Source: Oceanococcus sp041619315 (GTDB lineage: Bacteria; Pseudomonadota; Gammaproteobacteria; Nevskiales; Oceanococcaceae). From it: a DNA stretch of 19,816 bases. Below, piece after piece: positions 1 through 7,071 of the stretch (within the stretch, counting starts at the first letter, position 1; the number at the start of each line of letters is the position of its first letter). Both the position numbers and the translations under genes were made by a program. The notes beneath the pieces are model-generated. The model saw only the letters and a list, made by a program, of their open reading frames with translations. It searched no databases and was not told where the DNA came from. Location of the stretch: contig JBFKEC010000024.1 of the NCBI GenBank assembly GCA_041619315.1, forward strand, positions 1-19,816. The letters are read 5' to 3'.

Positions 1-441
1 AGGGGCATAGGCGTAAACCGGCTTGCCACTGGTCTGGCGGAAACGACTGACCGCAGCCGCAAGCTCTTCAAGCTGCGCCTGTCCGGCAGAAAACCCGGTA
101 TCAAGCTTGAGGAACAGCAATTTGATGCGGTCATCCGCAGCCGCAGCGTCAATCGCCTCAAGCAAATCCGCCAGCACCGTGTAGGCCGGCTCTTCGCCGA
201 GAAAATCATCGACCAGCTGAGTCCGCGGATCAGAGTCATCCTGCTCGACAATCTGACCAAAAGGCACAACCACCAGCGCGATGCCGTCATCCACCTTGAC
301 CGGCGGGCCACCGCTCACAACCAGATAGATCATTGCCGCACTGATCAGCAGGAATACTATGAAGATAGCGCGCCGGAAAAAGTCGAAGATGGCGCCCAGG
401 GCCCCGAAGAAGCGGCGGAACAAGGATTTGCGTTCGGACAT
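1..441 (-). CDS. sppA: Signal peptide peptidase SppA, 67K type (N-terminal 147 residues, cut by window edge)
   Basis: Reading the minus strand from the ATG at 441 gives an open frame of 147 codons that runs off the left edge. The protein begins MSERKSLFRRFFGALG, followed by a single membrane anchor at about residues 26-44 ending in YLVVSGG. Next come ALVVVPFGQIVEQ, a segment resembling LLEAIDAAAADDRIKLLFLKL, and SGKPVYAYAP. This order (basic amphipathic start, anchor, VSGG, IV-containing strand, D-x-R-I loop, SGKPVYA) matches the N-terminal domain of E. coli SppA, an inner-membrane serine protease that degrades cleaved signal peptides in the periplasm. The catalytic Lys/Ser residues are not visible within this fragment. 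There is no clear Shine-Dalgarno before the start. The gene diverges from the peroxiredoxin gene across about 105 bases. Confidence 0.85.
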   Translation of the reverse strand, partial: MSERKSLFRRFFGALGAIFDFFRRAIFIVFLLISAAMIYLVVSGGPPVKVDDGIALVVVPFGQIVEQDDSDPRTQLVDDFLGEEPAYTVLADLLEAIDAAAADDRIKLLFLKLDTGFSAGQAQLEELAAAVSRFRQTSGKPVYAYAP

Positions 442-546
442 GGCTTGAATTGCTGGTATTGATCTATCAGTGTACGACGCTAGCCGCGACACCCCGATAC
501 ATGCTGCCTGGTGCAGCGTACCCCCATCAACATACAGGAGTCTTTC
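442..546. promoter_or_regulatory. Divergent intergenic region between sppA and the peroxiredoxin gene
   Basis: These 105 bases separate two genes read away from each other, so they should hold both promoters. A good ribosome binding site, ACAGGAG at 534-540, lies six bases before the peroxiredoxin ATG at 547 and decides that start over the earlier in-frame ATG at 511. I see no convincing -35/-10 pair and no clear OxyR-type repeat by eye. Confidence 0.5.
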
Positions 547-1149
547 ATGAGTGTACTCGTAGGACGCCCCGCCCCCGACTTCACAGCCGCAGCCGTGCTC
601 GCTGATGGCAGCATCGTCGAAGATTTCAAATTGTCAGACCACAAGGGCAAGTATGTGGTTCTGTTTTTCTACCCCCTGGATTTCACCTTCGTCTGCCCCT
701 CCGAAATCATTGCGCATGACCACCGCGTGGCCGCTTTTGAAGAACGCGGCGCACAGGTCATCGGCGTGTCCATTGATTCGCAGTTTTCCCACTACGCCTG
801 GCGCAACACTCCGGTGGAAAAGGGCGGCATTGGGCAGGTGAAATTCCCTCTGGTGGCCGACATCAACCACGACATCGTGACCGCCTATGGCATCGCCCAC
901 CCCGAAGGCGGCATGGCCATGCGCGCCTCGTTTCTGATCGACCAGGACGGGGTGGTCCAGCACCAGATCGTCAACAACCTGCCACTTGGCCGTGAAGTCG
1001 ATGAAATGCTGCGCCTGCTGGATGCCTTGCAATTCACCGAAGAGCATGGCGAGGTCTGCCCGGCAGGCTGGCAGAAAGGCCAGTCCGGCATGAAGCCCAC
1101 CAGCCAGGGCGTGTCTGATTATCTGGCCGGAAACGCTGACGATCTTTAA
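547..1149 (+). CDS. Typical 2-Cys peroxiredoxin (AhpC/Prx1 family)
   Basis: A 200-residue thiol peroxidase that reduces hydrogen peroxide and organic hydroperoxides in the cytoplasm. The peroxidatic cysteine is C50 in DFTFVCPSE, and the resolving cysteine is C171 in GEVCPAGW. The conserved arginine of the active site is R126 in MAMRASFLID. GGIG at 93-96 corresponds to the loop found in over-oxidation-sensitive Prx1-type enzymes. The classic C-terminal YF motif is not obvious (the tail is SDYLAGNADDL), so sensitivity is uncertain. The start at 547 is chosen because AGGAG lies at 536-540 and the protein then begins at the family's usual MSVLVGRPAPDF; an upstream ATG at 511 lacks this. The next gene, 66 bases downstream on the same strand, is thioredoxin reductase, the likely electron source through thioredoxin. 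Confidence 0.93.
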   Translation: MSVLVGRPAPDFTAAAVLADGSIVEDFKLSDHKGKYVVLFFYPLDFTFVCPSEIIAHDHRVAAFEERGAQVIGVSIDSQFSHYAWRNTPVEKGGIGQVKFPLVADINHDIVTAYGIAHPEGGMAMRASFLIDQDGVVQHQIVNNLPLGREVDEMLRLLDALQFTEEHGEVCPAGWQKGQSGMKPTSQGVSDYLAGNADDL

Positions 1150-1215
1150 TCTGCAATACCCGACCCCATAAGGGTGTGGTGCTTTGGCACCCCTCCCCTC
1201 AACGATGCGACACCC

Positions 1216-2172
1216 ATGAGCGAATCCCAACATCACCGTCTTATCATTCTCGGCTCCGGCCCGGCCGGCTATACCGCCGCGGTTTACGCCGCACGCGCCA
1301 ACCTAGACCCGGTGCTGATCACCGGCCTGGAACAAGGTGGCCAGCTGACCACCACGACCGACGTCGACAACTGGCCTGGAGATGCCGATGGCGTGCAGGG
1401 ACCAGACCTCATGGTGCGCATGCAGAAGCATGCCGAACGCTTTGATACCAAAATTATTTTCGATCACATCAGCAAGACGGATCTGAGCCAGAAGCCGTAC
1501 CGCCTGAGCGGCGACAATGGCGAGTACACCTGCGATGCTCTGATTATCGCGACAGGCGCCTCGGCCCAGTACCTGGGCCTGCCCTCCGAAGACGCTTTCA
1601 AGGGCAAGGGTGTATCCGCCTGCGCAACCTGTGATGGCTTCTTCTACCGCAACAAGCCGGTGGCCGTGGTCGGTGGCGGCAACACCGCCGTTGAAGAGGC
1701 TTTGTATCTTGCCAATATCGCTTCGCATGTCGATCTGATTCATCGTCGCGACCAGTTTCGCGCGGAGAAAATCCTCATCGACAAGCTCATGCAGAAAGTC
1801 GAGGACGGCAAGATCACTTTGCGCGTATTCAACGAACTTGACGAAGTGCTGGGTGACCAGATGGGCGTGACCGGCGCGCGCATTCGTGACAACCGCAGCG
1901 GCGACACCACCGACCTCGAGGTGCACGGCGTGTTCATCGCCATCGGCCACAAGCCGAATACTGCAATTTTCGAAGGTCAGCTCGAAATGCAGGGTGGCTA
2001 CATCAAGGTCAAGAGCGGCCTGGAAGGTGATGCCACGGCCACCTCAAAGCCCGGCGTGTTTGCCGCTGGCGACGTCATGGACCATGTCTACCGCCAGGCC
2101 ATAACATCTGCGGGGACCGGCTGTATGGCGGCACTCGACGCCGAGCGCTATCTCGACGCGCTCGACAGCTGA
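1216..2172 (+). CDS. trxB: Thioredoxin reductase (NADPH)
   Basis: A low-molecular-weight FAD flavoprotein of 318 residues that passes electrons from NADPH to thioredoxin. The FAD-binding GSGPAG lies at residues 13-18. The redox disulfide is C136-A-T-C139 in SACATCDGFFYR. The NADPH fold follows as VVGGGNTAVEEAL (151-163) with HRRDQFRA. The second FAD motif near the end is FAAGDVMDHVYRQAITSAGTGCMAALDAE. Length and motif order are standard for the bacterial enzyme. The ATG at 1216 (MSESQHHRLIILGSG) gives the usual length; an in-frame ATG at 1174 would add 14 residues that do not look like the family. No strong Shine-Dalgarno is visible before either start. The gene follows the 2-Cys peroxiredoxin, with which it probably forms one transcript ending at the palindrome at 2187-2215. 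Confidence 0.95.
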   Translation: MSESQHHRLIILGSGPAGYTAAVYAARANLDPVLITGLEQGGQLTTTTDVDNWPGDADGVQGPDLMVRMQKHAERFDTKIIFDHISKTDLSQKPYRLSGDNGEYTCDALIIATGASAQYLGLPSEDAFKGKGVSACATCDGFFYRNKPVAVVGGGNTAVEEALYLANIASHVDLIHRRDQFRAEKILIDKLMQKVEDGKITLRVFNELDEVLGDQMGVTGARIRDNRSGDTTDLEVHGVFIAIGHKPNTAIFEGQLEMQGGYIKVKSGLEGDATATSKPGVFAAGDVMDHVYRQAITSAGTGCMAALDAERYLDALDS

Positions 2173-2186
2173 AAGCGCAGGACATG

Positions 2187-2215
2187 AAAAAGCCGCGGCA
2201 TGCCGCGGCTTTTTT
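2187..2215. terminator. Bidirectional intrinsic terminator between convergent trxB and acyl-CoA dehydrogenase
   Basis: Positions 2187-2214 form a perfect 28-base palindrome: five A, then GCCGCGGCA, then its exact reverse complement ending in five T, with one more T at 2215. Transcribed from either strand it gives a GC-rich stem with a CATG turn followed by a U-run. It lies 14 bases after the trxB stop and 16 bases after the stop of the opposing gene, as expected for a terminator serving both. Confidence 0.93.
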
Positions 2216-2230
2216 GTGCCAGCCATCTTC

Positions 2231-3370
2231 TCAGTCGAGAATTTCGCGAGCGATGATTTCCTTCATGATTTCCGATGAACCGGCCAAAATGCGATGGATA
2301 CGCTCATCCTGATACATGCGGCAGATTGGATACTCATCCATATAGCCAGCGCCACCGTGCAACTGCACACCCAGATCAACCATACGGCCATTGAGTTCAC
2401 TGCTCAGCAATTTGGCTCGTGACGCATCCACCGGGCTGAGCTTGCCCTGGTTGTGCACATCAACCATGCGCTCAACATAGACCTGCATCATGTCCATTTC
2501 AGCATCAATTTCGGCCAGCTTGAAACGGGTGTTCTGAAATTTCGACAAGGGTTTGCCGAAAGCCTTGCGCTCGCGCACGAACTCGCGGGTGACATCAAAC
2601 GCAGCGCGACAGGCCGCCAGGTTGCCAACCGCGGCAATCAGCCGCTCCTCAGCCAGCCCCTGCATCAGATGATAAAAGCCGGCATTCGGCTGACCCAGCA
2701 CATTTTCCTTGGGCACTTTGCAGTCGCGGAAGAAAAGCTCCGCCGTATCCTGCGACTTCATCCCCATCTTTTTGAGATTCCGCCCGCGCTCGAAGCCTTC
2801 CATGCCGCGCTCGACGATAAACAGCGTGACCGCGTGCGGCTGGTCCGGCTGCGTCTTTGCCGCAACAATGAACACATCACCGTTGATACCGTTGGAAATA
2901 TAGGTTTTTGAGCCGTTCAGCAGCCAGTGATCGCCCTTGTCTTCGGCCCGCGACTTCATACCCGCAAGATCGGAGCCGGCGTCCGGCTCAGTCATGGCGA
3001 TGCCAAGAATTTTCTGACCACTGATGAAATCAGGCAGGAACCGCTGCTTTTGCTCCTGCGTGCCAAAATGCTCGAAATACGGCCCAACCAGACGACTGTG
3101 CAGGGTCATGAAAAATCCAGGATCACCGTGCAGCGCATTCTCTTCGATAAGAACCTGCTCATAGCGGAAATCCTTGAGCCCAAGGCCGCCGAACTGCTCA
3201 TCGGCCCACATGCACAGATAACCCATCTCGCCCGCCTTGAGAAAGGCTTCACGCTCGACCATGCCGGCTTCACGCCAGCGTTCTGCATGGGGGCGAATTT
3301 CTTTCTGGAAGAACTGGCGGGCAGAGTCCCGAAACAGTTCCAGCTCTGCGTCCATAGGCGCTCGTTTCAC
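2231..3370 (-). CDS. Acyl-CoA dehydrogenase, long-chain/isovaleryl-type active site
   Basis: An FAD-dependent dehydrogenase of 379 residues introducing the alpha,beta double bond of an acyl-CoA. Family motifs are AMTEPDAGSDLAGM (125-138), LNGSKTYISNG (151-161), REFVRERKAFGKPLSKFQ, and the C-terminal QLHGGAGYMDEYP with HRILAGSSEIMKEIIARE. The medium-chain catalytic Glu position (E before GT in YEGT) is Ala here. The base is instead probably E242 in GLAEERLIA, as in LCAD and isovaleryl-CoA dehydrogenase. I chose GTG at 3370 because AGGAG (minus strand, 3377-3381) sits six bases before it. An in-frame ATG at 3355 is too far from that site and one at 3391 lies upstream of it. Substrate length cannot be fixed from sequence. 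The gene stands alone, facing trxB, with twin inverted repeats upstream. Confidence 0.92.
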   Translation of the reverse strand: MKRAPMDAELELFRDSARQFFQKEIRPHAERWREAGMVEREAFLKAGEMGYLCMWADEQFGGLGLKDFRYEQVLIEENALHGDPGFFMTLHSRLVGPYFEHFGTQEQKQRFLPDFISGQKILGIAMTEPDAGSDLAGMKSRAEDKGDHWLLNGSKTYISNGINGDVFIVAAKTQPDQPHAVTLFIVERGMEGFERGRNLKKMGMKSQDTAELFFRDCKVPKENVLGQPNAGFYHLMQGLAEERLIAAVGNLAACRAAFDVTREFVRERKAFGKPLSKFQNTRFKLAEIDAEMDMMQVYVERMVDVHNQGKLSPVDASRAKLLSSELNGRMVDLGVQLHGGAGYMDEYPICRMYQDERIHRILAGSSEIMKEIIAREILD

Positions 3371-3383
3371 GCTGCACTCCTGT

Positions 3384-3397
3384 GTAATCAATATTAC
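3384..3397. promoter_or_regulatory. Inverted repeat GTAAT-CAAT-ATTAC, putative operator (copy 1)
   Basis: A perfect 5+4+5 inverted repeat lying immediately upstream of the AGGAG site of the acyl-CoA dehydrogenase. The same pattern GTAAT-N4-ATTAC recurs 64 bases away at 3448-3461. Such paired operators are typical for TetR- or GntR-like control of fatty-acid genes; which regulator binds is unknown. Confidence 0.55.
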
Positions 3398-3447
3398 CGC
3401 TTAAATGACTATTAAAATTGATTTCACAATATAGCAGCGGCTTTCAG

Positions 3448-3461
3448 GTAATAGTTATTAC
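3448..3461. promoter_or_regulatory. Inverted repeat GTAAT-AGTT-ATTAC, putative operator (copy 2)
   Basis: The arms extend to GGTAATA/TATTACC (3447-3462), making a 7+2+7 palindrome. It overlaps the stop codon of the TPR gene at 3458-3460. The AT-rich stretch between the two copies (3398-3447) is the likely promoter region for the acyl-CoA dehydrogenase. The short stem has no following U-run on either strand, so an operator is more likely than a terminator. Confidence 0.5.
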
Positions 3462-4762
3462 CCTTTTGACCAGACCAGACTGATCAACAGACGCATATGT
3501 TCATACTCGCGCGCCGCATCCGCGCTGCGGTTGTGCTCGTACTGCACTTCCACGCGCGACTCCCAGGACGGGCTGATCGGACTGCCACCGCGCAATTGCA
3601 AACGTACGCGCTGCTCACGCGGAAGAATATCGTCCGGAAAATGGGATTCACGCCACTGCAGGCCTGGCGCCCAATACCACGGACCAAACTGCGGACTGCG
3701 CCAGAACAATTCTATGGCCATGCGCCAGGGCGAATTCTCGTCGCGCCGACGCCGGTTGTACTGACCGGAAAGTCGCACCAGACCCAAACCGGGCCCTATA
3801 CGACGCAGCACCGAGGTCGCCACATCGGCGCGCAGGCCCTCAATGCCATTGGCCGCCGAGGATTGCGAATTCAACCATTCCAGCTGACTTTCGTGGTGCA
3901 AGCGTGCCCCGCCCAGAGCATGACTCAGGCCCAGTTCCAGCGCATGACGCAACTGATAGGCCTGCCCATCCAGCCATTCCTGTGCGCTCGCAAATGATGC
4001 CGTGGTTCGACGACGTGGAGTCCAATCGCGCTGCCAGCGCATACGCCCGCCCAGCGACTGCACATTGGCCTCGTACACACTGTCATAACCCAGGTGATAG
4101 GCCGACAGCCGCCCCACCAAATGCCCCCATGGGCGCTCCTCACCCTGGTAGTCGGCCACCGCCTGCACTTCGTGCAACAGGTCCGCCTCATCGGTTGGCA
4201 AACTGGTGACCTGATCCACCAGCCCGACCACGGCTGAATCGAACCCACCGGAGATCCGCGCCACAAGCGACCAGGGCTGCCTCAGGCTGGGCTCGAGTGC
4301 AGACCCGGCACGGCGCGCCAGATCAGCCACCCGTGGATCCTCACCATCGGCCGCGCGGCCATACCAGACCTGCGCCTGAGCCAACTCACCCAGGGCCTGA
4401 GCACAACGCCCAAGGTTGTATTGCGAGATCTGACGGGTCAATTCGAACTGCGCAGCGCGCTCGAAATAAACACGCGCCTTGTCGGGATCACCGAGCCGGT
4501 AATGCACCACACCCAGATTGTAGAAAAGCCGGGGGTTTTCGAGGCCTGCTTGCGCCGCTCGCAGAAACAGCATGCGTGCGCGCGGCAGCTCATCAGCGCG
4601 AAACGCCTGGATGCCCGCGCGCAGATCATCCTGAGCGGTGCGTGCATCTGCCCATGCGACACCCGCCCACGACCAAGCCACGACCAGCGCTAAAAGCGAG
4701 GCGCGCACATTGTGCGATATAGAATCATGGAGCCGGAATCGGCCTGCAGACAACCGGGGCAT
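3458..4762 (-). CDS. Secreted TPR protein with probable C-terminal outer-membrane beta-barrel
   Basis: A 434-residue protein I cannot assign to a named family. Residues 1-38 look like a long signal peptide (basic start, hydrophobic core ASLLALVVAWSWAGVAWA, cleavage before DA). Residues about 44-154 are TPR-like helices (FYNLGVVHYRLGDPDKARVYFERAA, then QYNLGRCAQALGELAQAQVWYGRAA). From about 165 to the end the sequence alternates polar and aromatic residues (LVARISGGFDSAVVGLVD, GHLVGRLSAYHLGY, SRVEVQYEHNRS, LLISLVWSKG). This suggests membrane beta-strands, the architecture of TPR-barrel secretion or assembly proteins. It is the last of four minus-strand genes beginning with an ECF sigma factor, 67 bases after the small secreted protein. 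GGGG four bases before the ATG is the only Shine-Dalgarno-like site. The barrel assignment is inferred from pattern only. Confidence 0.7.
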   Translation of the reverse strand: MPRLSAGRFRLHDSISHNVRASLLALVVAWSWAGVAWADARTAQDDLRAGIQAFRADELPRARMLFLRAAQAGLENPRLFYNLGVVHYRLGDPDKARVYFERAAQFELTRQISQYNLGRCAQALGELAQAQVWYGRAADGEDPRVADLARRAGSALEPSLRQPWSLVARISGGFDSAVVGLVDQVTSLPTDEADLLHEVQAVADYQGEERPWGHLVGRLSAYHLGYDSVYEANVQSLGGRMRWQRDWTPRRRTTASFASAQEWLDGQAYQLRHALELGLSHALGGARLHHESQLEWLNSQSSAANGIEGLRADVATSVLRRIGPGLGLVRLSGQYNRRRRDENSPWRMAIELFWRSPQFGPWYWAPGLQWRESHFPDDILPREQRVRLQLRGGSPISPSWESRVEVQYEHNRSADAAREYEHMRLLISLVWSKG

Positions 4763-4829
4763 GGCCCCAGTGTAACGTCAGTGCAACATTTCGACAGCCA
4801 CCAGGCGTGAACGCAGGGCTGGATTGGGA

Positions 4830-5189
4830 TTAGCGCGGGTTGCCGATGACCTCGTCAACGACACCGCCCGTGGCGGGCACCATCGAACTGCTGTCGATCA
4901 TGCTGTCCAGTTCACCGATGGACCCAGCGCCAGGCTCATTGCTCTCCAGTGCCGGGTCCAGCATCTCCCCCAGATTGTCGAGCATACTGTCAGCGCTCTC
5001 GCCCTCGACCGCCTGCTGATCAACCCGTGAACCCTCGCGCCCAGTAAAAGGCAACGCAATGCGGTTGACGATGACCTCGTCGAAAGACTCGTCAGTGCCA
5101 ACCACATCCATGGTGATGTCGAAATTATCAGCCCAGGCCGCAACCGGCGCCAGGGCGATCAAAGCCACTTGCAAAATCCGGTTCTTCAT
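4830..5189 (-). CDS. Small acidic secreted protein of unknown function
   Basis: A 119-residue protein with a clear signal peptide at residues 1-20 (MKNRILQVALIALAPVAAWA, cut before DN). The mature part has about 22 Asp/Glu against 4 Arg, no Lys and no Cys. It starts DNFDITMDVVGTDESFDEV and then looks low-complexity, rich in Ser, Gly, Asp and Met, suggesting disorder. The start is firm: AGGAG lies seven bases before the ATG. It begins nine bases after the anti-sigma gene and is followed by the TPR-barrel protein, so it is probably co-transcribed with both. It may be a periplasmic or surface partner of the TPR protein, but I recognise no family. Confidence 0.75.
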   Translation of the reverse strand: MKNRILQVALIALAPVAAWADNFDITMDVVGTDESFDEVIVNRIALPFTGREGSRVDQQAVEGESADSMLDNLGEMLDPALESNEPGAGSIGELDSMIDSSSMVPATGGVVDEVIGNPR

Positions 5190-5198
5190 AACTCACTC

Positions 5199-5831
5199 CT
5201 ATCCATTACGCAGCGCTACGTTGAGCGGTATACGCAAGGATTTTTTTGTATTGCCATAGGTCACTGTGGCGATCAGTTGTCCTCCCGACTCACCAATACC
5301 CACTAACGGCAGACTCAACACGTTAACGCCGGCACGCAACTTGCCATTCCAGGCAAACTCACGCAGCTCCGGCTGACCTTCCAGCACCACATTGGATGGC
5401 AGTGCAACTTCAAACTCGACATGCTCGAATGCTTGCGGCGCATCAATCTTGAGCGCCACCATCTGGGTCTGACCCAGCGGCAAGCTGACCACCTCCAGAC
5501 CGGATGTCGGGGTCAACGCCCGGCCCAGCATGAAGGTCATGCCGCAAACCATGACGATGGATGCGGCCAGCGCCAGAGGGTGGTCAACCAGACGTCGCAC
5601 GGCCATGCGCCCGGATGGGCTGGCCTGACGCAGTGCGCGCGCGGCAAACCCAGGCGGCATGGCAGCCACCGGCATGGCCTTGAGCGAAGCCAGCAGCTGC
5701 TGCTCACGCTCCAGCGCCCCGGCACATGCGCGGCAATCATCTGCGTGTACCCGCAACATGGCCTCAGCCGCGGGGTTGAGATCCCCCCGGACCAGCTCCG
5801 GCAACAAATTGCGTACATCCTGGCAACGCAT
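5199..5831 (-). CDS. Zinc-finger anti-sigma factor, single-pass membrane protein
   Basis: A 210-residue protein with the ZAS-type anti-sigma signature at its N-terminus: C3, H29, C33 and C36 (H-x3-C-x2-C in VHADDCRACAG). In known members this domain binds and silences the cognate ECF sigma factor in the cytoplasm. A membrane segment lies at about residues 85-104 (PLALAASIVMVCGMTFMLG). The remaining 100 residues, probably periplasmic, look all-beta (VVSLPLGQTQMVALKID, HVEFEVALPSNVVLEG, GGQLIATVTYGNTKKSLRIPL). They resemble an immunoglobulin-like sensor domain rather than a known enzyme. AGGAA upstream supports the ATG at 5831, which lies 18 bases after the sigma gene. The pair is therefore probably a signalling switch responding to an envelope cue. 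Confidence 0.85.
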   Translation of the reverse strand: MRCQDVRNLLPELVRGDLNPAAEAMLRVHADDCRACAGALEREQQLLASLKAMPVAAMPPGFAARALRQASPSGRMAVRRLVDHPLALAASIVMVCGMTFMLGRALTPTSGLEVVSLPLGQTQMVALKIDAPQAFEHVEFEVALPSNVVLEGQPELREFAWNGKLRAGVNVLSLPLVGIGESGGQLIATVTYGNTKKSLRIPLNVALRNG

Positions 5832-5849
5832 GATTTTTCCTGTATCGAG

Positions 5850-6440
5850 TTATTTCACGCTCACACGATCGGCCGCAGAGAAAGGTTCCGCAACAGACTC
5901 ATCTTCGAGCAGTAATTTTTTCAACCTAGCACGTGCTCTGTGCACCCGCGATTTCAAGGTTCCCAGTGGGACGTCAAGAACCTGTTCAAGTTCGACCAGG
6001 GTATAGCCTTCCACGTCATGCATAAGAATCAGCGTGCGATGGGCCTCGCTGAGCTTGTTGAGCGCGACCTGGACAGCACCAAGATCGGTACGCAGCTGCA
6101 GATAGTCCTCAGCGCTGAGTCGCGCATCGACCTGGTCGAGGCTCTGTTCTTCCGGCAGTTCGGATTCGTTCAGCGGCTCCAGCCGGCGACGGCGCCATTT
6201 GTCGATGAACATGCGGTACAGCACGCGGCTGGCCCAGGGGCGAATCTGTTCGATACGCGCCAGCTCTGCACGTCGCGGATACAGCTTGACCAGGACCTCC
6301 TGAACCAGCTCTTCAGCGTCCAGTGGATCATTGGTCAAACGGCAGGCGAGCCGAAACAGGGATTCGATGTGCGGCGCCATACGCTGCTCGAATTCCGATT
6401 TCGGCCTTGAGTTTGCCCAAAAGCTGAGAATAGCGGGCAT
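5850..6440 (-). CDS. RNA polymerase sigma factor, ECF subfamily
   Basis: A 196-residue sigma-70-family factor lacking region 3. Region 2 is at about residues 20-86: HIESLFRLACRLTNDPLDAEELVQEVLVKLY, then RPWASRVLYRMFIDKWRRR. Region 4 is at about 125-178: LNKLSEAHRTLILMHDVEGYTLVELEQVLDVPLGTLKSRVHRARARLKK, with the helix-turn-helix that reads the -35 box. It heads a four-gene operon with its anti-sigma factor, a small secreted protein and a TPR-barrel protein, which are its likely targets. The Shine-Dalgarno is weak (AGG nine bases before ATG); Met21 is an alternative start. I did not find a convincing ECF-type promoter in the 143 bases upstream, so autoregulation is unproven. Confidence 0.93.
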   Translation of the reverse strand: MPAILSFWANSRPKSEFEQRMAPHIESLFRLACRLTNDPLDAEELVQEVLVKLYPRRAELARIEQIRPWASRVLYRMFIDKWRRRRLEPLNESELPEEQSLDQVDARLSAEDYLQLRTDLGAVQVALNKLSEAHRTLILMHDVEGYTLVELEQVLDVPLGTLKSRVHRARARLKKLLLEDESVAEPFSAADRVSVK

Positions 6441-6559
6441 GGATCAACCTATGTCATTCATCCGCGACACCAAGCAAGCGACATACCAGTCGCTGGCGTC
6501 GCCTGCCCCAACGGCGCTGCACGCCGCATCCTGCCACGCAGCATGCTCAGCATTGCGTG

Positions 6560-6578
6560 AAAAAAAGGTCGAAGCCTT
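6560..6578 (-). terminator. Weak intrinsic terminator after the Prx5-type peroxiredoxin
   Basis: On the minus strand, just after the peroxiredoxin stop, AAGG-CTTCGA-CCTT is followed by a run of T (A6560-A6566 on the plus strand). The stem is only four base pairs, so strength is doubtful. The rest of the 143-base gap to the sigma gene (6441-6583) shows nothing further I can name. Confidence 0.4.
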
Positions 6579-6583
6579 AAGAT

Positions 6584-7060
6584 TCAAAGGACCTCGAGTA
6601 TGGCTTCAGCCGAGGACACCGTAATCCCGCCAGCCGGCTCGACCGCCAGATGCGTAACCACACCCTTGTCTGCAATCAGGGCGAAACGTTGACTGCGCGT
6701 ACCCATGCCAAACTTCTGCGCTTCCAGCGTCAGCCCCAGCGCGCGGGTGAAATCAGCATTGCCATCACCCACCATGACGAGTTCGCTGGCATTCTGCGAC
6801 TTGCCCCAAGCATCCATCACGAACGCATCATTCACGGCCATGCACACAATACTGTCAACGCCCTTTGCCTTGATCTTGTCCGCCAGAACTACAAAACCCG
6901 GCAGATGAGTCAGCGAACATCCCGGTGTGAATGCACCCGGCACCGCAAAGAGCACGACTTTCTTGTCGGCGAACAAGGATGCACTGGACACTGCCTGCGG
7001 GCCCTTTTCGCCCATGACGTGTACGTTGACATCCGGCACGGTTTGTCCAACTTCAATCAT
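6584..7060 (-). CDS. Prx5-type peroxiredoxin (redoxin family)
   Basis: A 158-residue peroxide reductase. The family signature PGAFTPGCSLTHLPGFV contains the peroxidatic Cys48; a second cysteine, Cys73 in SIVCMAVND, sits where Prx5-family proteins often have one. No glutaredoxin domain is fused, so the reductant is probably glutaredoxin/glutathione or thioredoxin. The ATG at 7060 is preceded by AAGGAGA at a good distance; a longer frame from 7084 would overlap the upstream gene and lacks family resemblance. It begins 11 bases after the DUF442-like gene and is the last gene of a three-gene operon with the MBL-fold hydrolase. It is not closely related to the 2-Cys enzyme at 547-1149. Confidence 0.92.
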   Translation of the reverse strand: MIEVGQTVPDVNVHVMGEKGPQAVSSASLFADKKVVLFAVPGAFTPGCSLTHLPGFVVLADKIKAKGVDSIVCMAVNDAFVMDAWGKSQNASELVMVGDGNADFTRALGLTLEAQKFGMGTRSQRFALIADKGVVTHLAVEPAGGITVSSAEAILEVL

Positions 7061-7071
7061 TTCTTGTCTCC

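Noticed and set aside
1170..1199. Possible hairpin AGGGTG...CACCCCT between the peroxiredoxin and trxB genes
   Set aside because: The pairing is short and imperfect and no T-run follows, so I do not call it a terminator.
1174..1215. Upstream in-frame ATG that would extend TrxB by 14 residues
   Set aside because: The extra residues (MWCFGTPPLNDATP) do not fit the family, no ribosome binding site precedes 1174, and the start at 1216 gives the normal length and N-terminus.
3447..3462. Palindrome at the end of the TPR gene read as an intrinsic terminator
   Set aside because: The arms are AT-rich, the loop is only two to four bases and no U-run follows; its twin at 3384-3397 makes an operator more likely.
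6441..6583. ECF-type autoregulatory promoter upstream of the sigma gene
   Set aside because: I looked for GGAA(C/T)-type -35 and CGTC-type -10 boxes at standard spacing on the minus strand and found no convincing pair.
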